Shown here piece by piece: positions 1-11,520 of a stretch of DNA of 64,000 nucleotides. The translations under genes were made by a program, and so were the position numbers. Location: assembly GCA_050084985.1 (NCBI GenBank), contig JBITNC010000001.1:187674001-187738000 (forward strand), written 5' to 3'. The DNA is from Nageia nagi (taxonomy: Eukaryota; Pinophyta). The stretch's first letter is position 1. Each line of letters begins with the position of its first letter. The notes under the pieces are model-generated. The model had not been told where the DNA came from and ran no database searches. It saw only the letters and a list, made by a program, of their open reading frames with translations.

Positions 1-1068
1 TGTTAGTGTTAGTTCCTTCATTAAAGGTGTATACAAATCCATAAACAAGGTGCAAATAGAGTGGCCAAATTTAATTTTAGTATCATGCATTAAATAAGTT
101 ATATGGAAAAGGTCCTTCATGTCAATGTGTGCAAACTCTTGAGTAAATTCTCCATAATCCTATTTAAGCATGAAAGGTGGAGGGGATGAAGCAATATCAT
201 ATTCAAGAGGCATGCTCATGTTGAAAGAAGGGTTGAAACAAATCATAAAAGCATCAAGGCCTTGATCAAATAATAAAGGATTATCAACCACTTTGAAAGA
301 GGGTGACATAGGTCTAATGTTTATTGTAGGTAATATTTCATGAGAAAGAGTATTGAAAAATAAACTATCTAGGGATACCTCCTCTTCAACTTCATTGCAA
401 GGAAGTTGAGATATAGAAAGGGGCTCTTGAATAGATGTTTCTCTTTCACATTAAATGACATGAAGTGCATTAATGATTAAAGCTTGATTTTGATAACCCA
501 AACTAGATTTATCAAAGGGTAAACATGGTTCAATAGCTATGGGTTCAACAATACCATGTTCAAATTTGCCAAGGCTCTGACCTTTCCAATCACAAGTCTC
601 ATCAAAATATTGAGAAGCAAAGGCAAACTTAGACAAGTTTTAAGGAGGAACACAAGAAGACAAAGAAGGGTGAGGTTATGTACTAGGTTCAATAGTTGTT
701 GACATAACATTCTTCTCTTTAATGAAAGAGATGAGTTTAATACATGGCTCTTTTGATGGAGGAAAAATTGAATGACATCCCATATCTATAAGAGAAGGAA
801 TGGTAGGAAAATTGAGAATTTGATTTTACAATTTGTATTCTCCAACTTGAGGTGATGTATATGAAACAATGGCTTTATTGGTTGACTCTCCAGTAGAAGG
901 AACCTCACTATAAACAACAATAGTAGAAGAAGTGATAATACTATCATTCACAATGTGAGAAGATGTAGCAATATTGGAATTCACAACATAATAAGTGAAA
1001 GGTGGGACAAAAGGCACAAGACATGTGGAAGAAAAAAAATCATCATAAGAAGAAATAAAATTGTAATA
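1..1068 (-). pseudogene. E1 protease-to-RT linker region, decayed
   Basis: This stretch follows the protease remnant in element orientation. It holds short broken frames on the minus strand, for example 451-636 and 826-1017, rich in Ser, Thr, Val and Pro. None matches a domain I recognise. In Tat-like elements a long, poorly conserved linker separates protease from reverse transcriptase, and its position here fits that. No RT motif is seen before the window ends. Confidence 0.45.
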
Positions 1069-1670
1069 CTAAAATGGTTTAGGATAAGAATTAACACATG
1101 TTAATTTGCCTTCATGAATAAATTTTATGCATTGATGCAATGTAGAAGGTACACACTTCATTTCATTTATCCATGGTCTTCCAAGTAAGAGGTTATATTG
1201 TAAAGTTCCTTCAATGACATGGAATAAGGTATGCAATGTTCTTGGTCCCACCTTGAGGGGCAATACTATAGTGCCCATAGTGGTAGAAATAGTATAATTG
1301 AAGGCTCTTAGTTGTAAGGTGGAAGAGGATAGACTACTTTGAGGTATGTTAAGATGATTCAAAGCTAAAGAAGAAATAATGTTTAAACTTGAACCATTTT
1401 AAAATTTTGGCCCTCCATGAAAGCAATTATGAAAAGAGGAGGGTGGGATCCAAGAAGTCTTGACTCAATAATCTCATGTTCATAAAAGGTTATAGCACCT
1501 GAATCACATGATTGCACATGACCCAAAAAATTGTTAAAATATTCTACATCTTTAGCTTGTACTTCAATGGATTTTAAGACTTCCATAAGTGCATCTCTAT
1601 GAGCTTTGGAAGTTTGAAGTAAATAAAAAATGGACATCTTGGTTAGTAATGATTTCAATTGATGGGTGAT
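1069..1670 (-). pseudogene. E1 aspartic protease remnant
   Basis: Minus-strand frames at 1069-1362 and 1383-1658 together cover a retropepsin-like domain. The C-terminal half is clear: NIISSLALNHLNIPQ, then YNLLLGRPWINEM, then CVPSTLHQCIKFIHEG, closely parallel to E2 residues 1046-1130. The segment that should carry the catalytic Asp is broken near 1395-1415. The reading goes from KMV straight to GSSLN with a frame change, so the active-site Leu-Ile-Asp appears deleted. The enzyme would have cut the Gag-Pol polyprotein; this copy cannot. The assignment is firm because of the aligned E2 copy. Confidence 0.75.
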
Positions 1671-3060
1671 ACTAGATTTGATGGTGATAATAGGATGCCT
1701 TTGGTTTTGATTTTGAGTAGGATCTCTTGGACCTTGGGTTCCTTTAGAATCATTATGCCTTGGAGCTTGATTTGAACTTGAGGTATCTTACCTTAGAAGG
1801 GTATTCTTTTGGTTTCTTGTAACAACATGGATCATACCAACAAAATTTTGCAAAGAAGGATTATTAACATAATTCACTTGATTTGTATGAAATTGATTTT
1901 TCCTTGAAAGTAGATCCTTCTAAACATTTAAATTTTGATTAGGTGGTGTAAGTGGATTGTCTATAACAAGGTCTTATCTTTTAATCAAATCTTGGATCAC
2001 ATTTTTAAAGTGATGACACTTATCAGTTTGATGCCCTTTTGCTCTATGAAAAGCAAAATAATCATTCTATTTGTACCAAACAAGTTTTGGAACATTTGGA
2101 TATTCTTTTCTAATGTTTGGAAGTGTAATAATTTGCACATTTAAACATATTTGCAAAATATTAGAGAGTAAATTAGGGAGAGGTGTATAATCTCTCTTAG
2201 GTCTTGGTGGTATTGGTTACCTTGAACTTGGGATTTGGTTTGGATTAGATATAGATTGGTTGGTGATGGTGGTTGTACAATGGGTGGTTGGCTTAATGTT
2301 ACTTGGTTCACTTTAGGTTGAGGAGGGGTTGGAAAAGTTCCCTTCCTCTTTTGAGTATCTTGCTTATTTTGAAGTTTAACATCACCATTTTGCACATTCA
2401 CATATTCAATCCTTTTAGCCATTCTAATAGCTTCTTCATCAAAAGAAGGTAGATGTTGATTTGAAGTGAATTTGAAATATGTTTTGCACAACTTTATGAA
2501 AATAGGCAAGTCAATTTAGCTTGAGGTATGGGAAATGTAAGCTTATGAATAATAGCTCTCCATCACATCACATAATCAGTAATTGGTTCATCTAGAAATT
2601 GTTTAAGTTTATAAAAATCACTCAAGGTGGTTTGTATTTTAATATTAATGGAAAAATGATTAAGAAACAAATTTGCTAATTGCTAAAAAGTGTGAAGAGA
2701 GTGTTTCCCCAAACTATTGTACCAATCCAAGGCTTGTCCACTTAAGGTCATAGCTAATATTATCAACATTAAAGGATCAATATGATTAATCAAGTAACAC
2801 TCATATTTGAACATCCTCAAATGATATTTTGGATCCTCTTTACCTTTAAATTTATCAAAATTTGGGATCTTGAAATTATTTGGCTAAACATAATATGATA
2901 CTAAACGATGAATGGGTTCATTACATAATTACTCATATGTTTGGTTATGGTTTGGATCTTGGTTACCAACCTCCAACTTTTGCAATCTATTAAGAATAGC
3001 TTGGATAGAAGTCAACAAAGGATCCAATGTATTGGTATCTTAAAAATTGGAGAAAATTTG
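1671..3060 (-). pseudogene. E1 Gag remnant (capsid and zinc knuckle)
   Basis: On the minus strand, in several frames, the translation contains FDKFKGKEDPKYHLRMFKYE (about 2810-2870), ALDWYNSLGKHSL (about 2690-2730) and a zinc-knuckle region FAFHRAKGHQTDKC (about 1995-2060) in which the first cysteine is now Phe. These match the retrotransposon Gag region of E2 in order and spacing. The longest open piece is 2141-2509. Gag would form the particle shell and bind element RNA through the knuckle. Many stops and frameshifts make this a clear pseudogene. Confidence 0.75.
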
Positions 3061-4950
3061 GTTGGCTTGATGTGAGGTTGATGCATAAGAAGTGTGATTG
3101 GTTGGGGATTAGTTTGAAAGTGGCTTCTGTGGGTTTGTAAGATGGTAGAATGTGGAGGGATTTGAATCTTTTTAGGAATGGGGTATGCATGGAGGATTTT
3201 GGATTTGAGTGGTGACTATGGTAGATGGTATGGAGGATGAAGGTATGGATTATGAAAAAATAGGAATGGTAGAAGGAGCAATGGAAGTTGATCTCCTAGT
3301 GTTTGGATCAAAATTTGGGATCTATCATGATACCATTTTGTAAATATGTGGTAGGAATGGAAGATAAATTTGGAGAGTCAAAAAAAGATTCAATATGGGT
3401 TGGATTGCTTATTGGAGGTTATTAGTTGAAGATCCTGCTTGATTAGCAACTTGTTTAGCTTTAAGTACTTTAATTATAGCTTAAGCATTGGCCAACACAT
3501 ATTGTTCAAACTCTTCCATGAACTCCTCTTATGTAGGGTCCTCCATAGCTTGGGTCATAGCAGGAATAGACTACTCTGAATTATCAGAATTCTATAAAGC
3601 CTAGTTTCTGGTTCAAACCATGAATGGAGAAGTAAAATTTTAACCAAATTTTTTTATTTTATCTCCCTTTTTTGGAAATGTGGGTGCATTTTGGAAGTCC
3701 ACATAAATGTGTTGGCATTTTATATATATTCCAAAATGTGATAGCATTTACAAAAATGTGAGCGTGTTTTATTAGAGTGTGAAATTTTAAATAAAAATTT
3801 AGGACTAAGACTAATGCAACATCAAATTTCAAGATTTTTAAAAGATAGCAAACATAAATAGAGAATAAAATAATCACCAATGTAAGCACTCACATATGAT
3901 AGGTGCAAGTTCATCCAACAATCCTATAATAATATTTTGCAATGTTTAAGTGTTTATTTTTCCTAAGATGATTCTAGATAAGCAAGTTGAAAATAATCAA
4001 AGGCTATTCCTATAAGAATGAAAGTGCTAAGGCTAGTCCTCACTTTAACCAGATTCACTGGTGAGGTCTGTCGTAAACCTAGGGGAGACTATCTTGGTGA
4101 GTGGGCCAAACATAGCCTAGGTTCTTGGTGATTAAATCCAAGGGACTTGTCTACTTGTTAGTGAATAGGATGAGCCTTGGTGATGAAATCCAAGGATCCC
4201 CTTTTGTGTGTGTACAAGTGAGAAAGAAAATGTGAATCAAATGAAGTGGTTCTTTCCCTCCTTACAACATCTTTTGATCACCCAAGATCACTTTGCAGTG
4301 CAAGGGGAGAGCATAGTCCAAACTATAAGGATTTGATGTGTATGTTATTTTACCTCTTCCCTCAACCTTACTTAGATTACTCAAATCACTTTTTAGTGTA
4401 TGAGAGAATCCTACATCAATTTTAAAAAGAAGTTTTAGATGTAACAAGCAAGCATACATAACATGTACATCAAGAATCCTAGTTTCTTTTAAGCTTTCCA
4501 AAATCAAATCTTAGCTAAACAAACACTCAAAAAGCAAAAGTGATAATACAAGAGATGAAAAAGGTAAATTTTTTTGAGAATATATGTACCTAGTTTTGAC
4601 AAACCTTGCAAAAGAAACTCAGTCCTATTTGGAAAACATAAGGGTGACCTAGAAATATGATCACTCAAACACAATGGATTTTAGGAAATGTAGTCCCCTT
4701 TAAAATGGAATGCTAGGGTGACCAAAAATATGCATTTTCAAAACATGGCTACATTTATAGAAACATGTTTGCATTTCTTACTATTGAAAAAAAAAAGAAA
4801 AAAACACCACTAAAAAACACATATTTGCAAATGTTGAATTCACAAAAAATGGGAGATACTTACATGGTAATGGAATCCTTATGTTCTATTAGTAAACAAA
4901 AAAGTGAAATAAAATTGTTAAATAAAGCAAAAGGGTCCTTACCAAAATGT
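3061..4950 (-). other. E1 5' leader, no gene recognised
   Basis: About 1.9 kb between the Gag remnant and the primer-binding region. Short minus-strand frames (3659-3889, 4262-4507) show no recognisable domain. A pair of similar phrases around 4080-4190 (rule of the type 'tggtgat..aaatccaagg') hints at a short duplication. Nothing else can be supported. Confidence 0.5.
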
Positions 4951-4952
4951 AT

Positions 4953-4981
4953 CAAGGGAGCTCCCACTGGGCATGCCAAAA
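4953..4981 (-). other. E1 putative primer-binding site
   Basis: Read on the minus strand, the LTR ends in CA and is followed by TTTTGGCATGCCCAGTGGGA, a position and TGGC-type start expected for a tRNA-primer site. The tRNA is not identified. The same LTR-junction pattern (CA then TTTTGGC) occurs in E2, which supports the reading. Confidence 0.5.
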
Positions 4982-6698
4982 TGGTTAAGATAAAAGTGAC
5001 CCCTTTTAGGATCACTTGAACCTGAACATTTAACTAGTATGTGTAGGCTATACAAGACCCTATAAGCATAAACTACAAAACAAACTTGATTAAAACCCTT
5101 AAGGAGGCTTCTTCAAGCCATCCTTTCAAATCAAAAGCTCAAATGATCATAATATAACTAGTTCAAGGTAGTGATAAGAAATACTAGAGATTACCTACCA
5201 ATGTCATTTTTCAATAATGGTACTTGATACAGCTGATTGAATCCTAAAAGGATACCAAACTACTCTCACTTTCAAAATGTAATGGCCCTAGGTATTTTCT
5301 AAAATATGGGAGCATTTCCCAAACATAAGGGCATTTCTATGTCAAAACATGGGGATCTTAGGCATTTGGCAACCTGCAAATACAAAGCATAAGATTCAAA
5401 AATTAGTACGTATGATAAGATGAGATAAGCCTACTATAGAAACAAAACATGAAAATAAGGTTGAGAAATGTGATGGGTATATATTTGGTTGAATAGGAGG
5501 AACAAATCTTGAAATGACTAATTTACAGCTTGCCCCAAGACCAATGCTTCCCAATCACTCTTCCCAGATGCTTATGAGATATTACTGGATGTAGTAGCTT
5601 CAAAATTTGTCACTTCTAAGACCCAAGAATCAACAAATTTGAAGCTCAATGTATGCACCAATTTCTAGCCTCAAAATGGAGATGGAGCCTACTTAAATAG
5701 ATTTTTGGTGCATGCTAAATTACCAAATCAAAATCCATATGAATTTCAAATTGAAAATGGCTATTACTTGATTGATCTCTGATTGAATTCAAATTGGATT
5801 TGATTGGAGACATATCTATTTAGTTTACTTGTCTTTTGTATGTTGGGAATATTTGGAGCATAACTGGTGAGTCATCAATCAATGGCTTGAGTTTTAGATT
5901 TTCTTGTTTTCCTGCTGGATGATTCATCAATGACATGATAAGGTGAGGTGTAAAATATATCCAACTATTTTCTTGCAAAAGAGACAATAAATAAATTAGT
6001 TATATGAAAGTGAAAAATATTAATAAAACATTAAACTATTTTGATAATGCAAAGTAAATGATCAAATATAATTAACATGACTAATATTAATTAAATTTTA
6101 AGCATAAATAGGCTAAAATCAAAATCATAAATAACACGACTAATGTTAATTATAAATTTTAAATAAATGACTATAGTCCAAAGTGTAATAAATATGACTA
6201 AATTTAATTGCATTTTAATCAAAATGATTATGATCAAAAACATAATTAATATGAATAATATTAACTATCTTTCCCAAGTGACTACGATCAAAATGCAATA
6301 AACATGACTAATTTTAATTGCAATTCCCAAATGAATATGATCGAAAATACATTAAACATGACTAAGTTTAATTATTATTCCCAAGCAAATGACTATGATT
6401 GAAATGCAATAAACATGAATAAGTAAAATTGCGATTCCAAAGCAAAAGATTATGATCGAAAATACATTAAACATGATTAAGTTTAATTGCATTTTTTTAA
6501 AATAAATGACTATAATCAAAATACAATAAACATGACTAAGTTTAATTATGATTCCCAAATAAATGAATATGATAAACAAGTATTAAATAATTGATAATTG
6601 ATAAAACATCATTAAATGTAATTGAATAATCAAGCATGCCAATGATAAAAAGGTGTTATGTCAAATGTAGTGCATGGTGCTAAATTTGAGTGTCTACA
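4982..6698 (-). repeat. E1 LTR, long copy (about 1717 bp)
   Basis: Starts with TG at 4982 and ends with TGTCTACA at 6698 on the plus strand. The first 165 bp and last 68 bp recur at 6796-7028 with few changes, which defines both ends. The inner flank carries a primer-binding-like sequence on the left. The outer flank on the right is TTTTGCC, the complement of a polypurine tract as found next to the E2 LTR. Having both marks means this LTR served one element on its left and another on its right. Confidence 0.7.
6040..6600. repeat. Degenerate tandem repeat, about 60-bp unit, inside the E1 LTR
   Basis: About nine imperfect units built around 'aatgactatgatcaaaatgc' followed by 'aataaacatgactaagttta' and 'attgcaattccca'. 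Good examples are near 6280, 6345, 6405, 6465 and 6530. A minus-strand frame at 6352-6579 only translates the repeat into hydrophobic residues and is not a gene. The array is absent from the short LTR copy at 6796-7028. Confidence 0.8.
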
Positions 6699-6795
6699 TT
6701 TTGCCTAGGTTAAATGCAATGCAAAAGCCTAATTTTGAGCTAAATGATATGGATGTGATGTGATGGCTAACTACCCCAAGTGATATGTGCCAAAA
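6699..6795 (-). other. 97-bp internal scrap between two E1-family LTRs
   Basis: Begins with the polypurine-tract complement 'ttttgcctagg' next to the long LTR and ends with 'tgccaaaa' next to the short LTR, the same base pattern as the E1 primer-binding side. It is what would remain of an element whose whole coding region was deleted between its two LTRs. Confidence 0.55.
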
Positions 6796-7028
6796 TGTTT
6801 AAGATAAAAGTGACCCCTTTTAGGATCACTCGAACATGAACATTTAACTAGTATGTGCAGGCTAGACAAGACCCTATAAGCACAAACTACAAACAAACTT
6901 GATTAAAACTCTTAAGAAGGCTTCTTCAAGCCATCCTTTCAAATCAAAAGCTCAAATGATCAAGCATGCCAATAATAAAAAGATGTTATGCCAAATGTAG
7001 TGTATGGTGCTAAATTTGAGTGTCTACA
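6796..7028 (-). repeat. E1-family LTR, internally deleted copy (233 bp)
   Basis: Bases 6796-6960 match 4982-5145 and bases 6961-7028 match 6631-6698. About 1.48 kb, including the 60-bp repeat array, is missing. It starts with TG and ends with TGTCTACA like the long copy. The missing part could be a deletion here or an insertion in the long copy; the repeat array just inside the breakpoint favours deletion. Confidence 0.75.
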
Positions 7029-7678
7029 ACTATAAGTTGAATTTTATTTTTGTGAATCTTTAACTAAGTCACTAAATTCTTGATTCCTTCCATTTGAAAA
7101 AACTTCATTGCACTATTGTTTAGTAGCTAGGGGCCCTAAAAATATGCCAAAATAAATACATCAAACATACATGTTCATTTTAAAAATATAACATTGCATA
7201 CAAAATGAACATAAAAGCATCAAATTAAACACACTAAACTTCACAAAGGATTCTAGATAAATTTTGGCAGAGTGTCTTTACTTCGAAATTGGGTAACTTT
7301 GTTCAATATGGAGGGATTTTTTATAGATTTCAAAATCTATTGAAGTTCATGTTTTGGGGGAAAAAAACCAGGTCTAAGGGCTCATTAAGATCCAAAATGA
7401 TAATGTTTTTGCATTTGAATATGTGGGATTGACCTTGAATCATCCCTAATCCACAACTTTCTCAGATGAGTCACTCAACAACTTATTATTTTATTTTGGT
7501 TTTTCTAATTACAAAGTAAATGACATCCTATGTATGGATGTTGACATTTGGTATAAATCACCAACAACTAGTTGTTGGGCATTGATGACTTAACATTAAT
7601 TATAAACTTTTCATAATAATATTTTAATTTTATTTGTTTTTTTAGCTTTAAAAAATGGGTCGTATTTTAATGTCTACA
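7029..7678. other. Unassigned stretch ending in an LTR-like terminus
   Basis: No coding frame or known element is recognised. It contains a perfect 18-bp palindrome at 7561-7578 (CCAACAACTAGTTGTTGG). It ends at 7678 with TGTCTACA, the same terminus as the E1 and E2 LTRs, exactly where the inverted-repeat arm begins. It may include a fragment of another LTR of this family, but I see no matching second copy. Confidence 0.35.
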
Positions 7679-8060
7679 ATTTTATATAAAGCACATTAAA
7701 TTTACATAATAATTTCTAGATGACCATAGTATATCAAAATCTTGGATGTCTCTATGGATTCCATTACATATGAATGAAAACAACTAAGAAATGATTGTAT
7801 TTATTGCTTCACACATCAAAATTCAAAAGTTGGACTTCTTATTTTAATATATTTAGACATAATTATAAGTAGAAAGCCCACCCCCTAAACCAAGGATGTT
7901 CTAATGAAACAATAGATTTTGTTTGCTTACTAATTGAATCAAACCAATTCACTTGAAACAAAGAGCTAATTTAAATGAAAATATTTTCTTGTAATACAAA
8001 ATCTATAAATAAGTAGTAAATTATTTGGAGTAGATAAAAAAGGTAATTCAAAAAAAGACA
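7679..8060 (+). repeat. Inverted-repeat arm, left (pairs with 36306-36690)
   Basis: The reverse complement of this segment matches 36306-36690 over its whole length with scattered changes. Diagnostic shared phrases include 'ttagtaagcaaacaaaatct', 'taatggaatccatagagaca' and 'attatgtaaatttaatg'. E2 (inserted at 8089) and E3 (inserted at 19919) lie between the arms. Without them the arms would be about 1.4 kb apart. No coding potential is seen. The unit could be a foldback-type or terminal-inverted-repeat DNA element, or two opposed copies of an unrelated repeat. Confidence 0.75.
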
Positions 8061-8083
8061 AAAAAAATTACTTTGAACTTAAA

Positions 8084-8088
8084 GATGT
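8084..8088. repeat. E2 target-site duplication, left copy
   Basis: GATGT directly before the TG of the left E2 LTR. The identical GATGT follows the right LTR at 19882-19886. Five bases is the usual duplication for Ty3/gypsy integrases. Confidence 0.9.
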
Positions 8089-8934
8089 TGTTGCAGTGAA
8101 AATAGAGCTGGAATGTAGAATAACATGAAATACAAATTATTCTTTAATCTTCACTGAACCTCAAATTATACAAAATAGATAAAAATGCTATAATTATGAA
8201 TTGATATTGATTTTCAGCTCAAACTACAATTTGCCCTTGGAAGGGACTTTTACAAATGCCATTTGCCAAAATAAGAGTATTATATCTCCATTGTTTTGAT
8301 TTGCTTGCTTCTCCTTGATATGAACAACCTGTAAATCCTACACGTATGCAAAAGACAATAACATCAAAGCATCTATGTATGACATGTATTGAATTGAAAC
8401 TAGCATAAAACAATAAAAGGTATGAGCTCACAAGATTTTGGCAGCATTACCCTACTTCAAAAATGGGTCAAGATCCTCCTTTTATTGCTTTGTATTGGCT
8501 TATATTTATAGATTTTGGGTGAGATGTTCCAAGGCTGGTAAGGGGAAGTGAAAAGCCACCGTAGGTCGTAACTGACCCCCTCTATCCACATCATCTTGGA
8601 AAAATAAAGCATTTCAACTTTCTCTCGCTATTTTAGTTTCTATTCGGCTGTTACAGAGTCACCGGCGATTGGAAGATGAACGCCGACGACTGGCTCAAAA
8701 CGTCGGCGTTTGTTTTGGGTCGCCGGCGACTGGTTAACAATTTTATAACAATATTAAAACGACCGCCAAATAGTCAATTTTTATCGAAAAGGGGTCATGT
8801 GACCACTTGTTTTGCATGTAATCGATGAGAGATATCCAATAATGGAGTTTTCAAGCTTATTTGAGGCTTGTATAAAGAGTTATGATTATTTCAATGTTTA
8901 CTAGTTAAAAAGGGGACATTTTTAGGTGTCTACA
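8089..8934 (-). repeat. E2 3' LTR (846 bp)
   Basis: TG at 8089 to TGTCTACA at 8934 on the plus strand. It aligns without large gaps to 19035-19881. Most differences are C/T or G/A at CpG or similar sites, and this copy keeps more CpGs, for example around 8660-8730, than its partner. It contains the TATA-type sequence (8501-8510) and an AATAAA-type motif on the minus strand at 8482-8487. Confidence 0.92.
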
Positions 8935-8948
8935 TTTTGCCCCTTTTT
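8935..8948 (-). other. E2 polypurine tract
   Basis: On the minus strand AAAAAGGGGCAAAA immediately precedes the 3' LTR start (TGTAGACACC). This is the plus-strand primer position expected for an LTR retrotransposon and fixes the element's orientation as minus. Confidence 0.85.
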
Positions 8949-9169
8949 GAATTATCAACCGAAAATGCGGTTGATAATTTCAAAAATATAGAATGAGAAG
9001 CTTTGTCACTTGATTATTTGTTGTTTCTTTTTTATGATATAAGTTTTGACTCAATTTCTTAAATGAATCAAAATTTTGATTTATCAAATTATGATAAAAT
9101 GTGTTTTCATTTTACATTTGATGTAGTTTTGAAAACAAATTTGAATATACTTCAGAAGTGACTGTTTTT

Positions 9170-9865
9170 GGTATGATAATGTGTTGAGCTTGTGTGACAG
9201 TTGCATGACATTTCTGTTATGTCATTTTGCATGTCTAAGTGCACATGTACCGTATAAGTCCTATTTAGTATATGAGTTTGATGGTGTTGTCCTTTGTCCT
9301 GACAACGGGGTTTCAAGATGATCTCCTGTAACAATGATACATCACATTTTATCTCCTTTGATATTTGTAAATGTTAACGATATTTTTAAGAAATATCATC
9401 AAAATCTTTTTTCGTATAAAGCTTAAGATCTTTTGGTAGGATATAATTATAGCTTCTCTAAATCAAAACTTGTTATTTATACATATTTCATCATCCAGTG
9501 TTGTCATGAGGATAGCCCTTGCCATGGCTGAATATGATTTTTTAACTTTTGCAATTGATACATTTTGAAAATGATATTGTAATACATCAAAACTACACTT
9601 GTGTCCATCTCCATACTGTGTGCTGTTTATGGTAGTTGCATGACAAGACTCTAATTTGTCTCTGCATATCGAAGCGAGTATGTGATGGTAAGCTTATTTG
9701 ATGTATACAATTTTGAGATAGTGATGTTGTATATCAAAACTTCACTTGTGTTTATCTCCATACTGTGTGCTGTTTATGGCAGTTGCATGACAAGACTCTA
9801 GTTTGTCTCTGCATGCCGAAGCGAGTATGTGATAGGAAGCTTGTTTTGTATATACAAGTCATCTT
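9170..9865. repeat. Decayed direct repeats in E2 3' region, about 145-bp unit
   Basis: Two close copies, 9585-9710 and 9732-9860, share 'ctccatactgtgtgctgttt', 'agttgcatgacaagactct' and 'gaagcgagtatgtgat'. A third, more diverged copy lies at 9180-9290 ('agttgcatgacat', then 'gcatgtctaagtg'). A minus-strand frame at 9152-9334 falls in the third copy and is not a gene. Confidence 0.75.
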
Positions 9866-11520
9866 TCATTTTTCTCTGCTTTTGACCCAGCAGAATGGGT
9901 TTCGTGATGATCTTTTGCATAAGTATTTTAGAATCATATTAAGCATAAATATCTTATTTTAGGTTATAGGCAATCCTAATTACCTTAACCGTGAGTAGAC
10001 ATATAACTTTCGATTTTCTAATTAACAATGTTTTGGGTACATTTTAAGAGAGATGTAGCCATGGTCTTACTATGTGATCGTAGGCTTACTTTGATTGTGG
10101 TGCTTTTCTTAGCATTATGACCCCTTTTGAACTGACTAATGATGTCAGTGATGATGATGATAGACTGTTCAAAAAACTAATGCATATTAGCTAGTGAACA
10201 AGTAAGATGAATGTACGAATGATTCTAACCTTATTGTTTCAATCATTTATAGGTGAACATAAGGTTTGATTTTAGGTCATGGGAAATTGTATTTACCCTA
10301 ATTATCCAAGTATTTTGAACACACATTAGTTGTACACCAAATAGGTACTAAAGGCTTGTTTCCATATATCATTACATGGGTGTCTTGTGTTTATCCCAAG
10401 GGAATGTATGGAGCCGAGTCAAGTATATGACATGAAGTCCCCTTTGTGTGCATTGATTTGAATTTTGATTATTATGTTATTACTCTAGAAGAATATGTTT
10501 TACAAAAATCATTGGAATCATGTTTTTTGATGACTAGTGTTTTCTGAATACGTATAACAATAAGTGATGACTAAACATGCATAACATGACATATGATTTG
10601 AACTAAGAAGTTCGTGATTCATTGTAAGATCATAAACAATAAATGGTGTTTGTCTTATCAAGGATTCATGATGAAATTATTTATGATCGAGTTTGCATGT
10701 TTATTTGGTTATCCTTTTTTTTTTTTTTTTTAGCATGATGTGGTGAGCAAACGTAGTCATGTATCTTAAGAAGATACAAACAAACTAATATGTTATCATT
10801 GTAGAATTATACAAATACCACTAGACTAATAAGTAAGTGATAATATACCTGAGGTTGGTAAGTGGTTAAGTCAAGACTTGTACACTTGAGTTTATCAACT
10901 TATGTACGAATATTTTAAATCTTGATTTTGTTGGTTGATGGTAAAGGCAAATGATTTGCTTTGGGTCATGGACAATCATAGTTGCCCCAAATTATGATCA
11001 AACATAAAATTTTTGAATTTTCGCAATCAAAGTATTTTGAAAACAAGTTATACACCTTACTAGGTACTCATGCTTGCCTACATATGCTATTTCATGGAAC
11101 ACTTTATTCCATAGGCTCTTTTCCATTAGCATGTATGTGACGTGGAGTCCTTTCAAAGTAGATAACATTTTAATGTTTGATAATTCTACTATTTTCCCCG
11201 GTAGAATGGGTTTCATTATCATTTCTTGCAAAGTCATTATCAAAGATTTCAGGATGGAATTGTTTATAATTTGATATCATCAAAGATTCATGATGAGGAA
11301 TATGACGATAACAATTATCCCATTGAAGACGTATGGGATTATTATTGTATTTTTATTTTTTAAATGTTGATTTTGATTTTCTTAAATATCTTCAAATTTA
11401 AGGATAATGATTTGAAAAATTGCAGTATTAGATTGTATCATTTACCAAACTTGGCTACTAATACTTTTTATTTTATGATAACATGTACAAAGGATATGGA
11501 ACAAGATGTAACACACATTC
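9866..11520. repeat. E2 3' region with larger decayed repeats, no coding domain
   Basis: Segments near 10260-10460 and 10950-11160 share the order 'gggtcatggacaatcatagt'-like phrase, then 'caaagtattttgaa', then 'taggtactca..gcttg', then 'gtgacgtggagtcc'-like, about 700 bp apart. A weaker copy of the first part lies near 9960-10030. A long T run occurs at about 10712-10731. No reverse transcriptase or integrase motif was found on either strand. Confidence 0.55.

Larger units (their letters stand above)
1..7028 (-). mobile_element. E1: decayed Tat-like Ty3/gypsy LTR element, truncated by the window edge
   Basis: A minus-strand element read from right to left: LTR (4982-6698), primer-binding region (4953-4981), leader, Gag, protease and protease-RT linker running off the left edge. 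No frame longer than about 120 codons survives and every domain has stops or frameshifts. Assignment to the Tat-like branch of Ty3/gypsy rests on the zinc knuckle of C-x2-H-x4-H-x4-C type and on the protease tail motif LLGRPWINEM, both shared with E2. A second, shortened LTR copy (6796-7028) lies just outside the first, so the unit is a recombined or tandem structure and not a simple single insertion. Reverse transcriptase and integrase, if present, would lie left of base 1. Confidence 0.75.

Noticed and set aside
6352-6579. 75-codon minus-strand frame with repeated hydrophobic segments
   Set aside because: It only translates the 60-bp tandem repeat of the LTR.
6040-6600. Repeat array considered as CRISPR
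   Set aside because: Units are contiguous and degenerate with no spacers, in a plant element.
8219-8431. 70-codon frame also found in the other E2 LTR (19170-19379)
   Set aside because: Repeated only because it lies in both LTRs; the two translations diverge at the end and show no domain.
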